NCBI GenBank assembly: GCA_944383905.1
Contig: CALWRI010000008.1
Coordinates: 17,782 to 81,781 of the forward strand
Origin: an uncultured Christensenellaceae bacterium
GTDB lineage: Bacteria; Bacillota; Clostridia; Christensenellales; UBA3700
Length of the DNA: 64,000 nucleotides
Direction: 5' to 3'
Positions 56,351 through 64,000 of this stretch are shown one piece after another; position 1 is the stretch's first letter, and each line of letters starts with the position of its first letter. The notes under the pieces were generated by a model. That model had not been told where the DNA came from. It searched no databases and saw only the letters and a program-made list of their open reading frames with translations. A program made the position numbers and the translations under genes.

Positions 56351-56911
56351 TTAAACGCGGTTAAACCAACCCATCTCGAACCGTACCTCTTTGCGTGAGA
56401 GGTCGCTATTCGTATAGTCGCAGGAGAGGAAGCCGACGAGGTCAAACCCTTCATGCAGGTAAAACCCTATCGCGTTCACGTTGCAGGACTGCGTTTCGAG
56501 TATCAGCATGCGCGCGCCGCGCTTTTTCGCCTGCGCTTTGGCTATGTTCATAAGCCTTTTGCCTGTTCCTTGCCTGCGGTATTTTTCGTCGACCCACAGT
56601 TCGGTCACTCTTATTCTGTTCGCCCATTTTTCGGGATAAAGCTCTATTGCTCCGATAAGGTTTTCGCCGTCGAACGCGCCGTATGCGAACGCTCCCCTCC
56701 AATGTTTCTGAAACAGTTTGTCCGGGTAGTCGTATTCTTCCTGCGTATGAGTTACGGGAGAAGGGAAGCGGGCGACGGAAAAATCCGCTTTCCAGCCGTC
56801 GTCGGTGCGGATCAGGGATACGTCGTAATACGAATCCGTCGTGTATTCGATCGGCAGACGATAGCCTTCGTAATCCTTTTTATAAATGCGTTTAATCGTC
56901 ACGGGCGTCAT
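56351..56911 (-). CDS. GNAT family N-acetyltransferase
   Basis: 186 residues with the acetyl-CoA loop YRRQGTGKRLMNIA near 112 and the motif B stretch ILETQSCNVNAIGFYLHEGFDLVGF near 137. The substrate is unknown. It lies four bases after the GH26 gene ends on the same strand, so it is probably cotranscribed. No clear ribosome binding site. Confidence 0.88.
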   Translation of the reverse strand: MTPVTIKRIYKKDYEGYRLPIEYTTDSYYDVSLIRTDDGWKADFSVARFPSPVTHTQEEYDYPDKLFQKHWRGAFAYGAFDGENLIGAIELYPEKWANRIRVTELWVDEKYRRQGTGKRLMNIAKAQAKKRGARMLILETQSCNVNAIGFYLHEGFDLVGFLSCDYTNSDLSRKEVRFEMGWFNRV

Positions 56912-56914
56912 ATT

Positions 56915-58072
56915 TTATTTTGTCTTATATTCTCCGCTTGCTTTCAGCTTTGACAAAGTGATCGTCCTGTCGTTGTCGTAAGCCGCTTTGAGCTCCTCGG
57001 CAGTTGTATAGCTTCCGCAATATTCGGGATAGGTTATCACGGATATTCCGTCGTCGGCGATCTCCGTCACGCAGACGTAGTCGCGGCACCAGGTTGCGAA
57101 GCCCAGCCACGTCGCGCCCTTGTCAAACGCAGAGTCGACGTCGGGCACATAATCGATCTCGCTCATCAGTACCATTTTTTTCGGGCTTATTTCGGACGTG
57201 ATTCTGAAACGGGAAGTGTTGCCCGGGTTGAGCGTGTATTTCGTGCGGGAGTTGTAATAAGGATCGTCGCTTATGATGTCGCACTTGTCGTCTCCGACGT
57301 ACCAATCCGCGGACTGCGAATTGTTGACCCAGATCAGATTGTTGAGTTTGTGCACGTTGGTCATGCGGTCGTACAAAAGGTCCCACAGCTCTTTGTATGC
57401 GTCCGCGCCCGTTGCGCCCCACCAGAACCAGCCGCCGCTCGCTTCGTGCAGAGGTCTCCACAGTATGGGCACGCCCGCTTCGGCAAGAGGTTTCAGCGCT
57501 TCGGAAACGACGTCGATGTCCTTGAGAAGTCCTTTGTACTGTTCGCTCTCCTTGTCTGCGAGCGCTGCGGCGAGGTTGAAATCGGTGTATTCGGTATAAA
57601 ACATACGCGGCTTGCCGTCAAAGTTGTCCACGCGCCAATGCCAGGTGATCGTCACTATGCCGCCCGCGTTGTGCCATTCTTCCGCTTGTTCGACGGAGAA
57701 GCACCTGTCTCCGCATTCTATGCCCGCGATGTCAAGACCGAGAATGGCGGGGTATTCGCCCGTTACGGAGTAAACCGCCTGCAATTCGTTTGCCTTGAAT
57801 ACGGTGCGCGGACTTTCGGGGTCGTCTTCGTCCTTGTGGAAGGCGGGCAGATCGAAGTCCTCGTACATATTGACGTACTGTCCGCTCAAAATGTATTTTC
57901 CGTAAACGCTTTGCAGATAGCGCATCAACGTCTGTGCGTTTTCGTCCGCATTCGGATTTATCAAAGGATTGACGTCCGTCTCCGACGTCGGAGTGCAGCC
58001 GCACAAAGACAACGCGATGACAAGAGCGGTTATGACAAAACAAAAAAACTTCTTTAAGACGGTTTCCCCCAT
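56915..58072 (-). CDS. Lipoprotein glycoside hydrolase of family 26 (beta-mannanase-like)
   Basis: 385 residues: signal peptide with lipobox LCGC, then a GH26 (beta/alpha)8 barrel. TWHWRVDNF near 145, the acid/base in WRPLHEASGGWFWWG (Glu near 208) and the nucleophile in KMVLMSEIDYVPD (Glu near 306) are present. It probably cleaves beta-mannan or a related glucan at the cell surface. Promoter TTGAAA, 18 bases, TATAAT lies at about 58126-58158. No good ribosome binding site is seen before the only plausible ATG (58072). Confidence 0.88.
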   Translation of the reverse strand: MGETVLKKFFCFVITALVIALSLCGCTPTSETDVNPLINPNADENAQTLMRYLQSVYGKYILSGQYVNMYEDFDLPAFHKDEDDPESPRTVFKANELQAVYSVTGEYPAILGLDIAGIECGDRCFSVEQAEEWHNAGGIVTITWHWRVDNFDGKPRMFYTEYTDFNLAAALADKESEQYKGLLKDIDVVSEALKPLAEAGVPILWRPLHEASGGWFWWGATGADAYKELWDLLYDRMTNVHKLNNLIWVNNSQSADWYVGDDKCDIISDDPYYNSRTKYTLNPGNTSRFRITSEISPKKMVLMSEIDYVPDVDSAFDKGATWLGFATWCRDYVCVTEIADDGISVITYPEYCGSYTTAEELKAAYDNDRTITLSKLKASGEYKTK

Positions 58073-58305
58073 GCCGGATATTGCCGCGTGCCTGAATCAT
58101 AGTTTTCCTGCGCGGCTGTGGCTATGCATATATTATAAAACGGGTAAGAGTCCGATTTCAAGTCGAAAGGCAGGGCAAAAAAAGAAAAACCCCCGAAAAA
58201 ATCAAAACAGCGCAAAAAATCCGTTTTTTCGCACCGCATTTTTTTCGTTGTCCTTGACTCGTCGCCCTCGTTGTGTTAATCTAACTTATAGACAACAGAA
58301 TACGC

Positions 58306-58379
58306 GCAGGTATAGTTCAATGGTAGAATACGGGCTTCCCAAGCCTGGGGCGCGGGTCCGATTCCCGTTACCTGCTCCA
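58306..58379 (+). tRNA. tRNA-Gly (CCC)
   Basis: Acceptor GCAGGTA pairs with TACCTGC. Anticodon loop TTCCCAA gives anticodon CCC, the T-loop is GGTCCGATTCC-like, and the 3' end TCCA is encoded. TTGACT with TAATCT (17 bases) lies about 40 bp upstream. Confidence 0.93.
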
Positions 58380-58453
58380 GCGAGGGAGCAAAGGCAACTT
58401 TGCTCCGCTTTTTTTATTCAAAAAAGCTGCGCTGTAAGTCTTGCTCCCTCGCT
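58379..58453. repeat. Inverted repeat and terminator after tRNA-Gly
   Basis: AGCGAGGGAGCAA (58379-58391) is repeated inverted at 58441-58453. Within it GGAGCAAAG-GCAA-CTTTGCTCC plus a T-run (58385-58411) forms the tRNA terminator. A copy of the GCAAAGGCAACTTTGCTCC core recurs at 58564-58582. Confidence 0.65.
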
Positions 58454-58587
58454 ATTCGTGAAAAGTCACGCTCGATTCGCCTGCTCGCTTATAAATGCAC
58501 TCGCAACGGCTCGGACTCGCTACCAACTTTTCACGACGGCTCGCTTTGCTCGCATTGATTTGCGCAAAGGCAACTTTGCTCCCGAGC

Positions 58588-58770
58588 TGGTCGGAGTGAC
58601 TAAATATTCGCTTATCGGCAAAGTGCGAAGAGCAAGTTTTCTGCAAACCGCGAAAGCAACCGCAAAGCGGATTGCCGTAAGGAACGAGCAAAGCGAGTGA
58701 CGGAATAACGGAGTGAGGAACGAACGTAGCGTCACAATTTCGAACTGTCTAGTCGCGGAGACGCAAGAAA
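58588..58770. repeat. tRNA-Pro 3'-end fossil followed by a repeat
   Basis: TGGTCGGAGTGACTA (58588-58602) is identical to the 3' end of the tRNA-Pro gene at 58849. Downstream (58676-58750) is a sequence with AGCAAAGCGA, GACGGAATA, CGTCAC and ATTTCG blocks that recurs beside another tRNA fossil at 63574. No gene in the region. Confidence 0.6.
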
Positions 58771-58848
58771 GCGAAGGCGTAAACAGGGCATAAAAAATAC
58801 CGAAACAATTCGGTATTTTTTATGCTCGCGAAAGCCGAGCTTTCGCTC

Positions 58849-58925
58849 TGGTCGGAGTGACTAGATTCGAACTAGCGGCCTCTTGAACCCCATTCAAGCG
58901 CGCTACCAAACTGCGCCACACCCCG
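58849..58925 (-). tRNA. tRNA-Pro (GGG)
   Basis: Acceptor CGGGGTG pairs with CACTCCG (one G-U), with ACCA at the 3' end. The anticodon stem CTTGA/TCAAG has loop ATGGGGT, giving anticodon GGG with G37. A-box TGGCGCAGTTTGGTAGCGC and B-box AGTTCGAATCT are standard. Confidence 0.92.
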
Positions 58926-59007
58926 ACGCCTGTACTAAATAATTATACACAATTTATTTGCTTTGTCAAGCCAAAAGAGGCACAATCGGGCGCAATTTTG
59001 ACGATTT

Positions 59008-60246
59008 TTATTTGTTCAGGCTGTCGATAAACTGTTGTGCCGTGCGTCCCGACTTGCCGGAGCCGCGCATTTGCCACTGAAGGGCGCGTTCGCAAAGTTC
59101 TGCGTCCGGCATATCGATCCCTGCGCGTTGCGCGAGGGCGCGGACAATGTTGAGATATTCTTCCTGGTTGGGGGAAGTGAACAGGATTGTCAGACCGAAG
59201 CGTGCGACGAGCGAAAGTTTTTCTGCGAGAGTATCGCTGCGGTGTACTTCGTCGCTGTCCTTTCTCATATCGTTTCTGTCTGCAAAAGTTTCCTTGATCA
59301 GGTGCCTGCGGTTGGACGTCGCGTATATGAGCACGTTGGACGGACGGCATTCGATGCCGCCTTCGATGATCGCTTTGAAATATTTGTATTCGGTCTCGAA
59401 TTCTTCAAACGAGAGATCGTCGAGGTAGAGGATAAACCGATAGTTGCGGTCTTTGATTTTGGAGATCAGTTCGCTTATGGAAGTGAATTGATGTTTGTAT
59501 ACTTCGATGATGCGCAGCCCTCTGTCGGAGTATTCGTTGAGCAGCGCTTTGACCGAGGAGGATTTGCCTGTGCCGCCGTCTCCGTAGAGGAGCACGTTGT
59601 TCGCGCTCTTGCCGTCGAGGAAGGCGAGGGTGTTGTCAAGCAGCATCTTTTTCTGGTGTTCATAGCCGACGAGATCGGATAGTTTTTTGCGCTCCGTGTT
59701 TGTTATGTACTGCAATTCGATTTCCGTGCTTCCCGATTTGCTGACAAGTCTGAACGCGCGGTAGAGTCCGAATTCGCCGACGCCGTAGTTTGCGTAATAG
59801 CTTTTTACCGCGTCGAGAAATTCGCTTTCGTCATGCGCTTCTTCAAGGCTTTTCGCGAGGCAATCTATTTTTTCACCCGCCTCGCCGTGATAGCTCTCGT
59901 CGTCAGCGACGTCGAAGTCGAGCAGGGAAACAAGGCTTCCGGGATACAGGGTCTTGAGGTCGAAGTGCCAGAGCTTGAAGATCTGTTCGATATCGAAAAG
60001 GGCGATCTTCGACAGCTTGTCGTCGGGCGCGGTTCTTCTTTCGCAGGAAAGAGAAAAGGCGTTTTCGTCCGTAGCGATGAGATATGCGAGATACTTTTTC
60101 CACACGTTGCCGCCGACGTTGAATTTTTTTGCGAAAGCCGCCAGCTCTCCCACGGCTTTAATACGACCGTTTTCCGCGCATGTCAGCGTTTTGATTATCC
60201 CTCTGTCGAAATCGTAAAGGCAAAGCCCGTCGATCAAGTCCTTCAT
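59008..60246 (-). CDS. AAA ATPase of the DUF815 family
   Basis: 412 residues. An N-terminal region of unknown fold (1-185) and an ATPase core with Walker A LLYGDGGTGKSSSVKALL near 222, Walker B RFILYLDDLSFEEFE near 265, and a sensor region ATSNRRHLIKE near 304. DUF815 proteins resemble AAA+ loaders but have no settled function. CGAGGTTG precedes the ATG. Confidence 0.88.
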   Translation of the reverse strand: MKDLIDGLCLYDFDRGIIKTLTCAENGRIKAVGELAAFAKKFNVGGNVWKKYLAYLIATDENAFSLSCERRTAPDDKLSKIALFDIEQIFKLWHFDLKTLYPGSLVSLLDFDVADDESYHGEAGEKIDCLAKSLEEAHDESEFLDAVKSYYANYGVGEFGLYRAFRLVSKSGSTEIELQYITNTERKKLSDLVGYEHQKKMLLDNTLAFLDGKSANNVLLYGDGGTGKSSSVKALLNEYSDRGLRIIEVYKHQFTSISELISKIKDRNYRFILYLDDLSFEEFETEYKYFKAIIEGGIECRPSNVLIYATSNRRHLIKETFADRNDMRKDSDEVHRSDTLAEKLSLVARFGLTILFTSPNQEEYLNIVRALAQRAGIDMPDAELCERALQWQMRGSGKSGRTAQQFIDSLNK

Positions 60247-60403
60247 TTTGTCAACCTCGTCGTTTTTTTACAGTATAAACCCTTTGCCCGACAAAATAAA
60301 CTGTTTTGACGGCACAAAAACTCCGCCACACAAAAATTTTCTCGCAAAACAGGTCAATATCGGTTGCAAATCTCAACAAATATGATAAAATATATCTACA
60401 CGT

Positions 60404-60490
60404 GCGGGTGTGGCGGAACTGGCAGACGCGTAAGATTCAGGTTCTTATAGTCGCAAGGCTGTGCAGGTTCAAGTCCTGTCACCCGCACCA
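60404..60490 (+). tRNA. tRNA-Leu (CAG)
   Basis: 87 nt with a long variable arm (class II). Acceptor GCGGGTG pairs with CACCCGC, followed by ACCA. The anticodon stem TAAGA/TCTTA has loop TTCAGGT, giving CAG. TTGCAA, 16 bases, TAAAAT lies upstream. Confidence 0.93.
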
Positions 60491-60497
60491 ATCATGA

Positions 60498-60535
60498 ATA
60501 ATACGAACCCTGTAAATTCAAGGTTCGTATTTTTC
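60498..60535. terminator. tRNA-Leu terminator
   Basis: AATACGAACC and GGTTCGTATT arms with a T-run. The last codons of the minus-strand gene at 60518 (Lys-Tyr-Glu-Pro) are encoded in this hairpin. A related hairpin closes the island at 63526. Confidence 0.8.
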
Positions 60536-60973
60536 TTTGCAAAAGATTGGTTTGGAATGATCTTCAAACTGGATACCGACAAACATAGCTTTTCTGCACA
60601 ATCCGTCGATATATCTGCCGACTTCTCTGTAACAAGCTAATTTTATCGTGATGTTCTTGCCGATGCGGTCTTTTCCGTAATCGTCGTAAACGCTTTTTCC
60701 TGCAAATTGCCAAAGAAAGCATATTGCAATCTGCGCGCAATCATATCCATCTGTAACAGCGTAATCTCTTTCTCCCATATGGTGCAAGTCTTTTATGTAG
60801 TCGACATATAGTTTATCCGCAACGTCGAAATCGTATTTTTTGATTGTACGTAAGGACTGCAACGCAATCATTTCACCCATCAGTTTGACGGTTTCTTCCG
60901 AGATCGGCTCTGCAAAGAGTTCGCTTTCGTTTTCGTACTTCCCGTTAGAGAATTTTTTTACCAGTAATTCCAT
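60518..60973 (-). CDS. Hypothetical protein, resembles small cargo proteins of integrative conjugative elements
   Basis: 151 residues. TDGYDCAQIAICFLWQFAGKSVYDDYGKDRIGKNITIKLACYREVGRYI resembles small ICE-borne proteins with GYD.xQxAxxFL...TIKxACYxEV; this is by memory and weak. GGAGG lies 8 bases before the ATG at 60973. Base composition is more AT-rich than in the genes to the left. The C-terminus reads into the tRNA-Leu terminator, so the original end may have been lost. Confidence 0.6.
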   Translation of the reverse strand: MELLVKKFSNGKYENESELFAEPISEETVKLMGEMIALQSLRTIKKYDFDVADKLYVDYIKDLHHMGERDYAVTDGYDCAQIAICFLWQFAGKSVYDDYGKDRIGKNITIKLACYREVGRYIDGLCRKAMFVGIQFEDHSKPIFCKEKYEP

Positions 60974-61123
60974 ATTCAATACCTCCGAAATTTTCTGCCG
61001 TTTCCGGCAGAGAGCGAAGGTGCATAGGACGATAAAAATTCTATAACTTGCAAATACAATCTGCAAAAGTCAACGGAGCAAAGCAAAATCGTTGTCTTCA
61101 ATTTCCACGCCTTCAATGCATAG

Positions 61124-61158
61124 AAAAAGCCGAGCAAGAAAACCTTCTTACTCGGCTT
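61124..61158 (-). terminator. MFS gene terminator
   Basis: Minus-strand AAGCCGAGTAAGAAGG and CTTGCTCGGCTT arms followed by TTTTC, about 130 bp past the MFS stop. Nothing else is recognisable in 60974-61289. Confidence 0.65.
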
Positions 61159-61289
61159 AAACACTTTATCATCATATTATACTAAAACGATTTTGCGACC
61201 GTTGACTTCTGCGAGGACTATGCTACCATAGCGAGACGGAAACGGCAAATTTCGGAGAGGCGTCAAAATGAATCACTACCTATCATAGA

Positions 61290-62477
61290 CTATTCTTTCA
61301 CATTGTTTGGTAACTTTTTCGAAAGAAACAATGTGGAAACAAGCAAAATCGTAAACATCACAGCTAAAAAAGCAGGAAATAACCTTACAGAAATGTTCTG
61401 CGCTATAAGTCCGAAAACTGCCGGCATCGCTAATATGCCTATATAGGAAGAAGTCATTTGAGTGCTGATAATAGCCTGAGAATCAAGATCGGGGGCTATT
61501 CGAGGTCCTAAATACAACATATTAGGGAAAATCGGCCCGTTGCCCATACCTATAAGAAAAAGAGCAATCCCGGATGCAAGAGGAGGCAAAGGCATAAACA
61601 GTAAAATTATTGCCGTCAAAACTATTCCTTGACCTATGAATATCAATAACTTATTGGATAATTTATATGACAGTATTCCCGAGAGAAATCGTCCTAAAGT
61701 AATTCCGACATAATAGAATGTTATTATCAATGCTGCTTTGTCAACAGCCATACCTATTGTATCGACGAGATAAGAACTTCCCCATGTACTGCAGGTGTAT
61801 TCGATCGCACAAGAGCTGAAAAATACAAGCCACGACTGCCTTACGCTGCCATTTTTTATTGCCGCAACCAAACCGTGAGAAACACCCTTTCTGTCTGTTT
61901 CCGATTTATCGTTTTTATTGTTTAAACGCTTACATTTTAGCCACAACGGCAAAGCAGCCAGCGCTATTACAGATATTGCAAGTTGAATGCAGAACATTAT
62001 TCTGTATCCGCCTCTCCATCCGCCGTCGCCAGCCAACGCTATAGACATAAGAAAGGGGCTTGCTGCTACTCCTATTCCGTAAAAACAATGCAGGAAGTTC
62101 ATTTGAATAGACTTATAATTATTAGCTACGTAATCGTTAAGCGCCGCATCTATCCCTCCTGCCCCCAGACCGAGAGGAACAGAAAATATACATATAAATA
62201 TAAAGTCGGAAGAAACAGATATACAAATAAGCGCAACGGCCGTCATAACGGTACTTATTGCAGTTATGCCGCCTGTTCCTATTTTTTTCGTTATTTTAAC
62301 CGATAGGATACTGGAAAGTATCGTACATCCCGATATAATAATCGTGACAAAATTAGCGTAGCCTATCGGCAAAGCAAGCTCTCTGTATATTGTTGGCCAC
62401 GCAGAACCGAATAAAGAATCAGGTATCCCCAAACCGATAAAGCAAATGTATATAATTACCAATAAAATTGTTGCCAT
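61290..62477 (-). CDS. Major facilitator superfamily transporter (accessory island)
   Basis: 395 residues, twelve membrane helices, full length, with GLGAGGIDAALNDYVA near 105 typical of FucP/YfkF-type sugar or drug carriers. The substrate is unknown. GAGAGGA precedes the ATG. It is divergent from the AraC regulator, with a perfect inverted repeat between them, so likely regulated by it. AT-rich compared with most of the window. Confidence 0.88.
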   Translation of the reverse strand: MATILLVIIYICFIGLGIPDSLFGSAWPTIYRELALPIGYANFVTIIISGCTILSSILSVKITKKIGTGGITAISTVMTAVALICISVSSDFIFICIFSVPLGLGAGGIDAALNDYVANNYKSIQMNFLHCFYGIGVAASPFLMSIALAGDGGWRGGYRIMFCIQLAISVIALAALPLWLKCKRLNNKNDKSETDRKGVSHGLVAAIKNGSVRQSWLVFFSSCAIEYTCSTWGSSYLVDTIGMAVDKAALIITFYYVGITLGRFLSGILSYKLSNKLLIFIGQGIVLTAIILLFMPLPPLASGIALFLIGMGNGPIFPNMLYLGPRIAPDLDSQAIISTQMTSSYIGILAMPAVFGLIAQNISVRLFPAFLAVMFTILLVSTLFLSKKLPNNVKE

Positions 62478-62510
62478 AAATATCCTCTCAATACTGTAAT
62501 TATAAATACT

Positions 62511-62537
62511 TTTTGATTATTGCGTCTATAATCAAAA
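62511..62537. promoter_or_regulatory. Perfect inverted repeat between MFS and AraC genes (probable operator)
   Basis: TTTTGATTAT, spacer TGCGTCT, ATAATCAAAA: ten paired bases on each side. It sits 34 bp upstream of the MFS ATG and 44 bp upstream of the araC-type ATG, a natural place for the regulator to bind. Confidence 0.65.
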
Positions 62538-62580
62538 TGTGTTAGTATTATAAAAATAGCGACAAAAACGAGGAACTTTC

Positions 62581-63456
62581 ATGCTTTACAATATAGATGG
62601 CAACAAAAAAGAACTTACGCTTCACGGCAATAGTAATTTCCCTCTTGCAGTTTATATCGACACATACGAAGGTAACGGTTATCCCCTGCACTGGCATGAC
62701 GAATTTGAGTTCGCATATGTAAAAGAGGGCGAAATATGCGCGACTGTGGACGGAAAAGAAATAACCCTGAAAAAAGATCAAGGTGTGTTTATAAACAGTA
62801 AAACACTTCACGCTTATGCCGGCAAAAAAAGTATTCGTTCAGAAATGCCAAATATTCTTTTTCACCCTATGTTTTTAGCAGACAGCGATTTTTCTGCAAT
62901 ATATCAGAAATATATTATGCCTTTTACGCAGAGTTCTTTGTCTTATATTAAAATAGACGGCAATACGGAGTGGCAAAAACAAATATTGTTTTTTGCCAAA
63001 CAGATTGTTAATTCGTTTTATTCCGAAAATTATGGCTACGAACTGAAAATAAGAAATTTAGCCTGCGAAATATTTTACGAAATATGTTCAAACAATGCCG
63101 TTTTGCCTGTTAAACAATTTAATAATAGAGACTATGAGCGTTGCAGAAAAATGATAGCCTTTATATCGAATCATTTTCAAGAAAAAATATATATTAAAGA
63201 CATTGCAGCATCGGTAAATGTAAGCACCAGAGAATGCCTTAGATGTTTTAAAAAAATCATCGGAACTTCACCAATGAAAATTGTGGAAGAATACAGAATT
63301 AACAAAGCTAAATATTTCTTATGCAACACTGATTTGTCTATAAGCGAAATCGGTGCGCTGTGCGGATATCAGGATCAAAGCTATTTTACAAAAATATTCT
63401 CGTCGGTTGAGCTTGTGTCTCCGGGAAAATTCAGATCAAAACATCAAGCTGATTAG
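62581..63456 (+). CDS. AraC family transcriptional regulator
   Basis: 291 residues: an N-terminal cupin sensor domain (YPLHWHDEFEFAYVKEGEICATVDGKEITLKKDQGVFINSKTLHAY, about 35-85) and a C-terminal double HTH (IKDIAASVNVSTRECLRCFKKIIGTSPMKIVEEYRINKAKYFL and ISEIGALCGYQDQSYFTKIFSSVELVSPGKFR). Probably senses a sugar-like compound and controls the divergent MFS gene. GAGGAAC precedes the ATG. Confidence 0.92.
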   Translation: MLYNIDGNKKELTLHGNSNFPLAVYIDTYEGNGYPLHWHDEFEFAYVKEGEICATVDGKEITLKKDQGVFINSKTLHAYAGKKSIRSEMPNILFHPMFLADSDFSAIYQKYIMPFTQSSLSYIKIDGNTEWQKQILFFAKQIVNSFYSENYGYELKIRNLACEIFYEICSNNAVLPVKQFNNRDYERCRKMIAFISNHFQEKIYIKDIAASVNVSTRECLRCFKKIIGTSPMKIVEEYRINKAKYFLCNTDLSISEIGALCGYQDQSYFTKIFSSVELVSPGKFRSKHQAD

Positions 63457-63525
63457 TATGCATATTTAATCATATGCGTTTCATCGTTTGCAAAAAACTA
63501 TTATTCCAAAATAATCTCTTGCAAA

Positions 63526-63568
63526 AAATAATACGAACCTTGAATCTTCTTCTTGGTTCGTATTATTC
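63526..63568 (+). terminator. AraC gene terminator, right flank of the island
   Basis: AATAATACGAACC and GGTTCGTATTATT arms with a 15-base loop. The inner arms are identical to those of the hairpin after tRNA-Leu (60498). Confidence 0.75.
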
Positions 63569-63573
63569 TGGTC

Positions 63574-63675
63574 TGGTGCCGAAGGCGGGACTTGTAAGGA
63601 GGGAGCGTAGCGAACGACGGAATAGTGAGCAAAGCGAACGTCACTATTTCGGACTATCCCGACCTTTGGCACCGA
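63574..63675. repeat. tRNA 3'-end fossil plus repeat inside a long inverted repeat
   Basis: The reverse complement of 63574-63594 reads CAAGT-CCCGC-CTTCGGC-ACCA, exactly the T-loop, T-stem, acceptor and CCA of a tRNA (tRNA-Leu-like acceptor). It is followed by AGCGTAGCGAACGACGGAATA and CGTCAC-TATTTCGGACT, relatives of the repeat at 58676-58750. The ends (GGTGCCGAAGGCGGGA and TCCCGACCTTTGGCACC) are inverted repeats matching at about 14 of 17 positions. Confidence 0.65.
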
Positions 63676-63685
63676 AAAAGTCTGC

Positions 63686-64000
63686 CTAAATGGCAAAAAA
63701 AGAACGGGGAGGGTCTCCCTCTCCGTTTTTTTGCCTCATACGGCAAGACTTTTGATTTGGTGCGGAGCGCCGGAATTTATACGAACACAGGGAAAAAGAA
63801 GAAGCAGATCGGGAAGCCTCCCCGACCTGCTTTTCTAATTGCTCGACATAGGATTTGCAGAACCTGTCCGTCGTAGCATACTCTTGAAAGTTGTAAGTGA
63901 TGACGATGTGGTCGCCGTACCAGAGGATGTCGCGGATAAAGGTGTTTACGAGCAGTTTTCGTGTCTTGATGTCGTCCGAGTCTTCGAAGACTTTGGAGAG
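63686..64000 (-). CDS. Serine site-specific recombinase, C-terminal end (runs off the window)
   Basis: The minus strand reads LSKVFEDSDDIKTRKLLVNTFIRDILWYGDHIVITYNF..., the typical C-terminal region of large serine recombinases of Bacillota mobile elements. The catalytic domain lies outside the window. After about residue 70 the frame continues through two terminator-like hairpins (63803-63834 and 63694-63727) to a stop at 63688, so the last 50 residues are probably read-through of what was once non-coding. Confidence 0.75.
   Translation of the reverse strand, partial: LSKVFEDSDDIKTRKLLVNTFIRDILWYGDHIVITYNFQEYATTDRFCKSYVEQLEKQVGEASRSASSFSLCSYKFRRSAPNQKSCRMRQKNGEGDPPRSFFAI

Noticed and set aside
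57732..58100. Minus-strand ORF with a better ribosome binding site than the GH26 gene (AGGAAAACT before ATG at 58100)
   Set aside because: It is the GH26 gene in another frame. The signal peptide and enzyme sequence run from 58072 without a frameshift.

Overview
The window looks like the replication-origin-proximal region of a low-to-mid GC Bacillota chromosome, most likely an uncultured Clostridia lineage. The evidence is the gene content (gyrB/gyrA, recF, dnaA, dnaN, parB, rsmG, mnmG, mnmE, jag, yidC, yidD, rnpA, rpmH), sporulation genes yabP-yabQ, a KtrAB/Trk-type potassium system and Gram-positive style ribosome binding sites. The genus cannot be read from the sequence.

Left part (1-19.9 kb): gyrB-gyrA and a CorC/HlyC-type membrane protein run leftward. 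The CorC gene sits behind a strong promoter, a tiny ORF and an intrinsic terminator. recF-dnaA-dnaN run rightward in that unusual order, with DnaA boxes between dnaA and dnaN. A 1.1 kb repeat-filled gap follows, then leftward phosphoesterase, parB (no adjacent parA), rsmG and mnmG, a rightward mnmE, and the leftward rpmH-rnpA-yidD-yidC-jag operon. The ancestral rpmH-to-parB and dnaA-to-gyrA blocks are therefore present but rearranged. A broken ABC transporter (18.5-19.9 kb) follows.

19.9-24.5 kb is a gene-free, strongly A-rich tract carrying several parS-like palindromes and DnaA-box matches. It ends in an AT-rich segment where the A/T skew reverses. It is the best candidate for the centromere and possibly the functional origin.

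24.5-58 kb is mostly ordinary chromosome: a SPOUT methyltransferase, yabPQ, a TetR-controlled divergent unit, a MATE pump, a GH18-like lipoprotein, trkH-trkA, and an exopolysaccharide-type block (nahK-like kinase, galE, O-antigen-ligase-like protein, 4,6-dehydratase). It continues with a SIS isomerase, gltX-trmL, PepV, a membrane-anchored surface protein with apgM, an MFS carrier, a candidate small RNA, mntP under a yybP-ykoY (Mn2+) riboswitch, birA, a GNAT protein and a GH26 lipoprotein.

58.3-64 kb is accessory in character: tRNA-Gly, tRNA-Pro and tRNA-Leu, fossils of tRNA 3' ends with a shared repeat, an AT-rich island (ICE-like hypothetical, MFS, AraC regulator) flanked by matching hairpins, and the C-terminal end of a serine recombinase running off the window edge.
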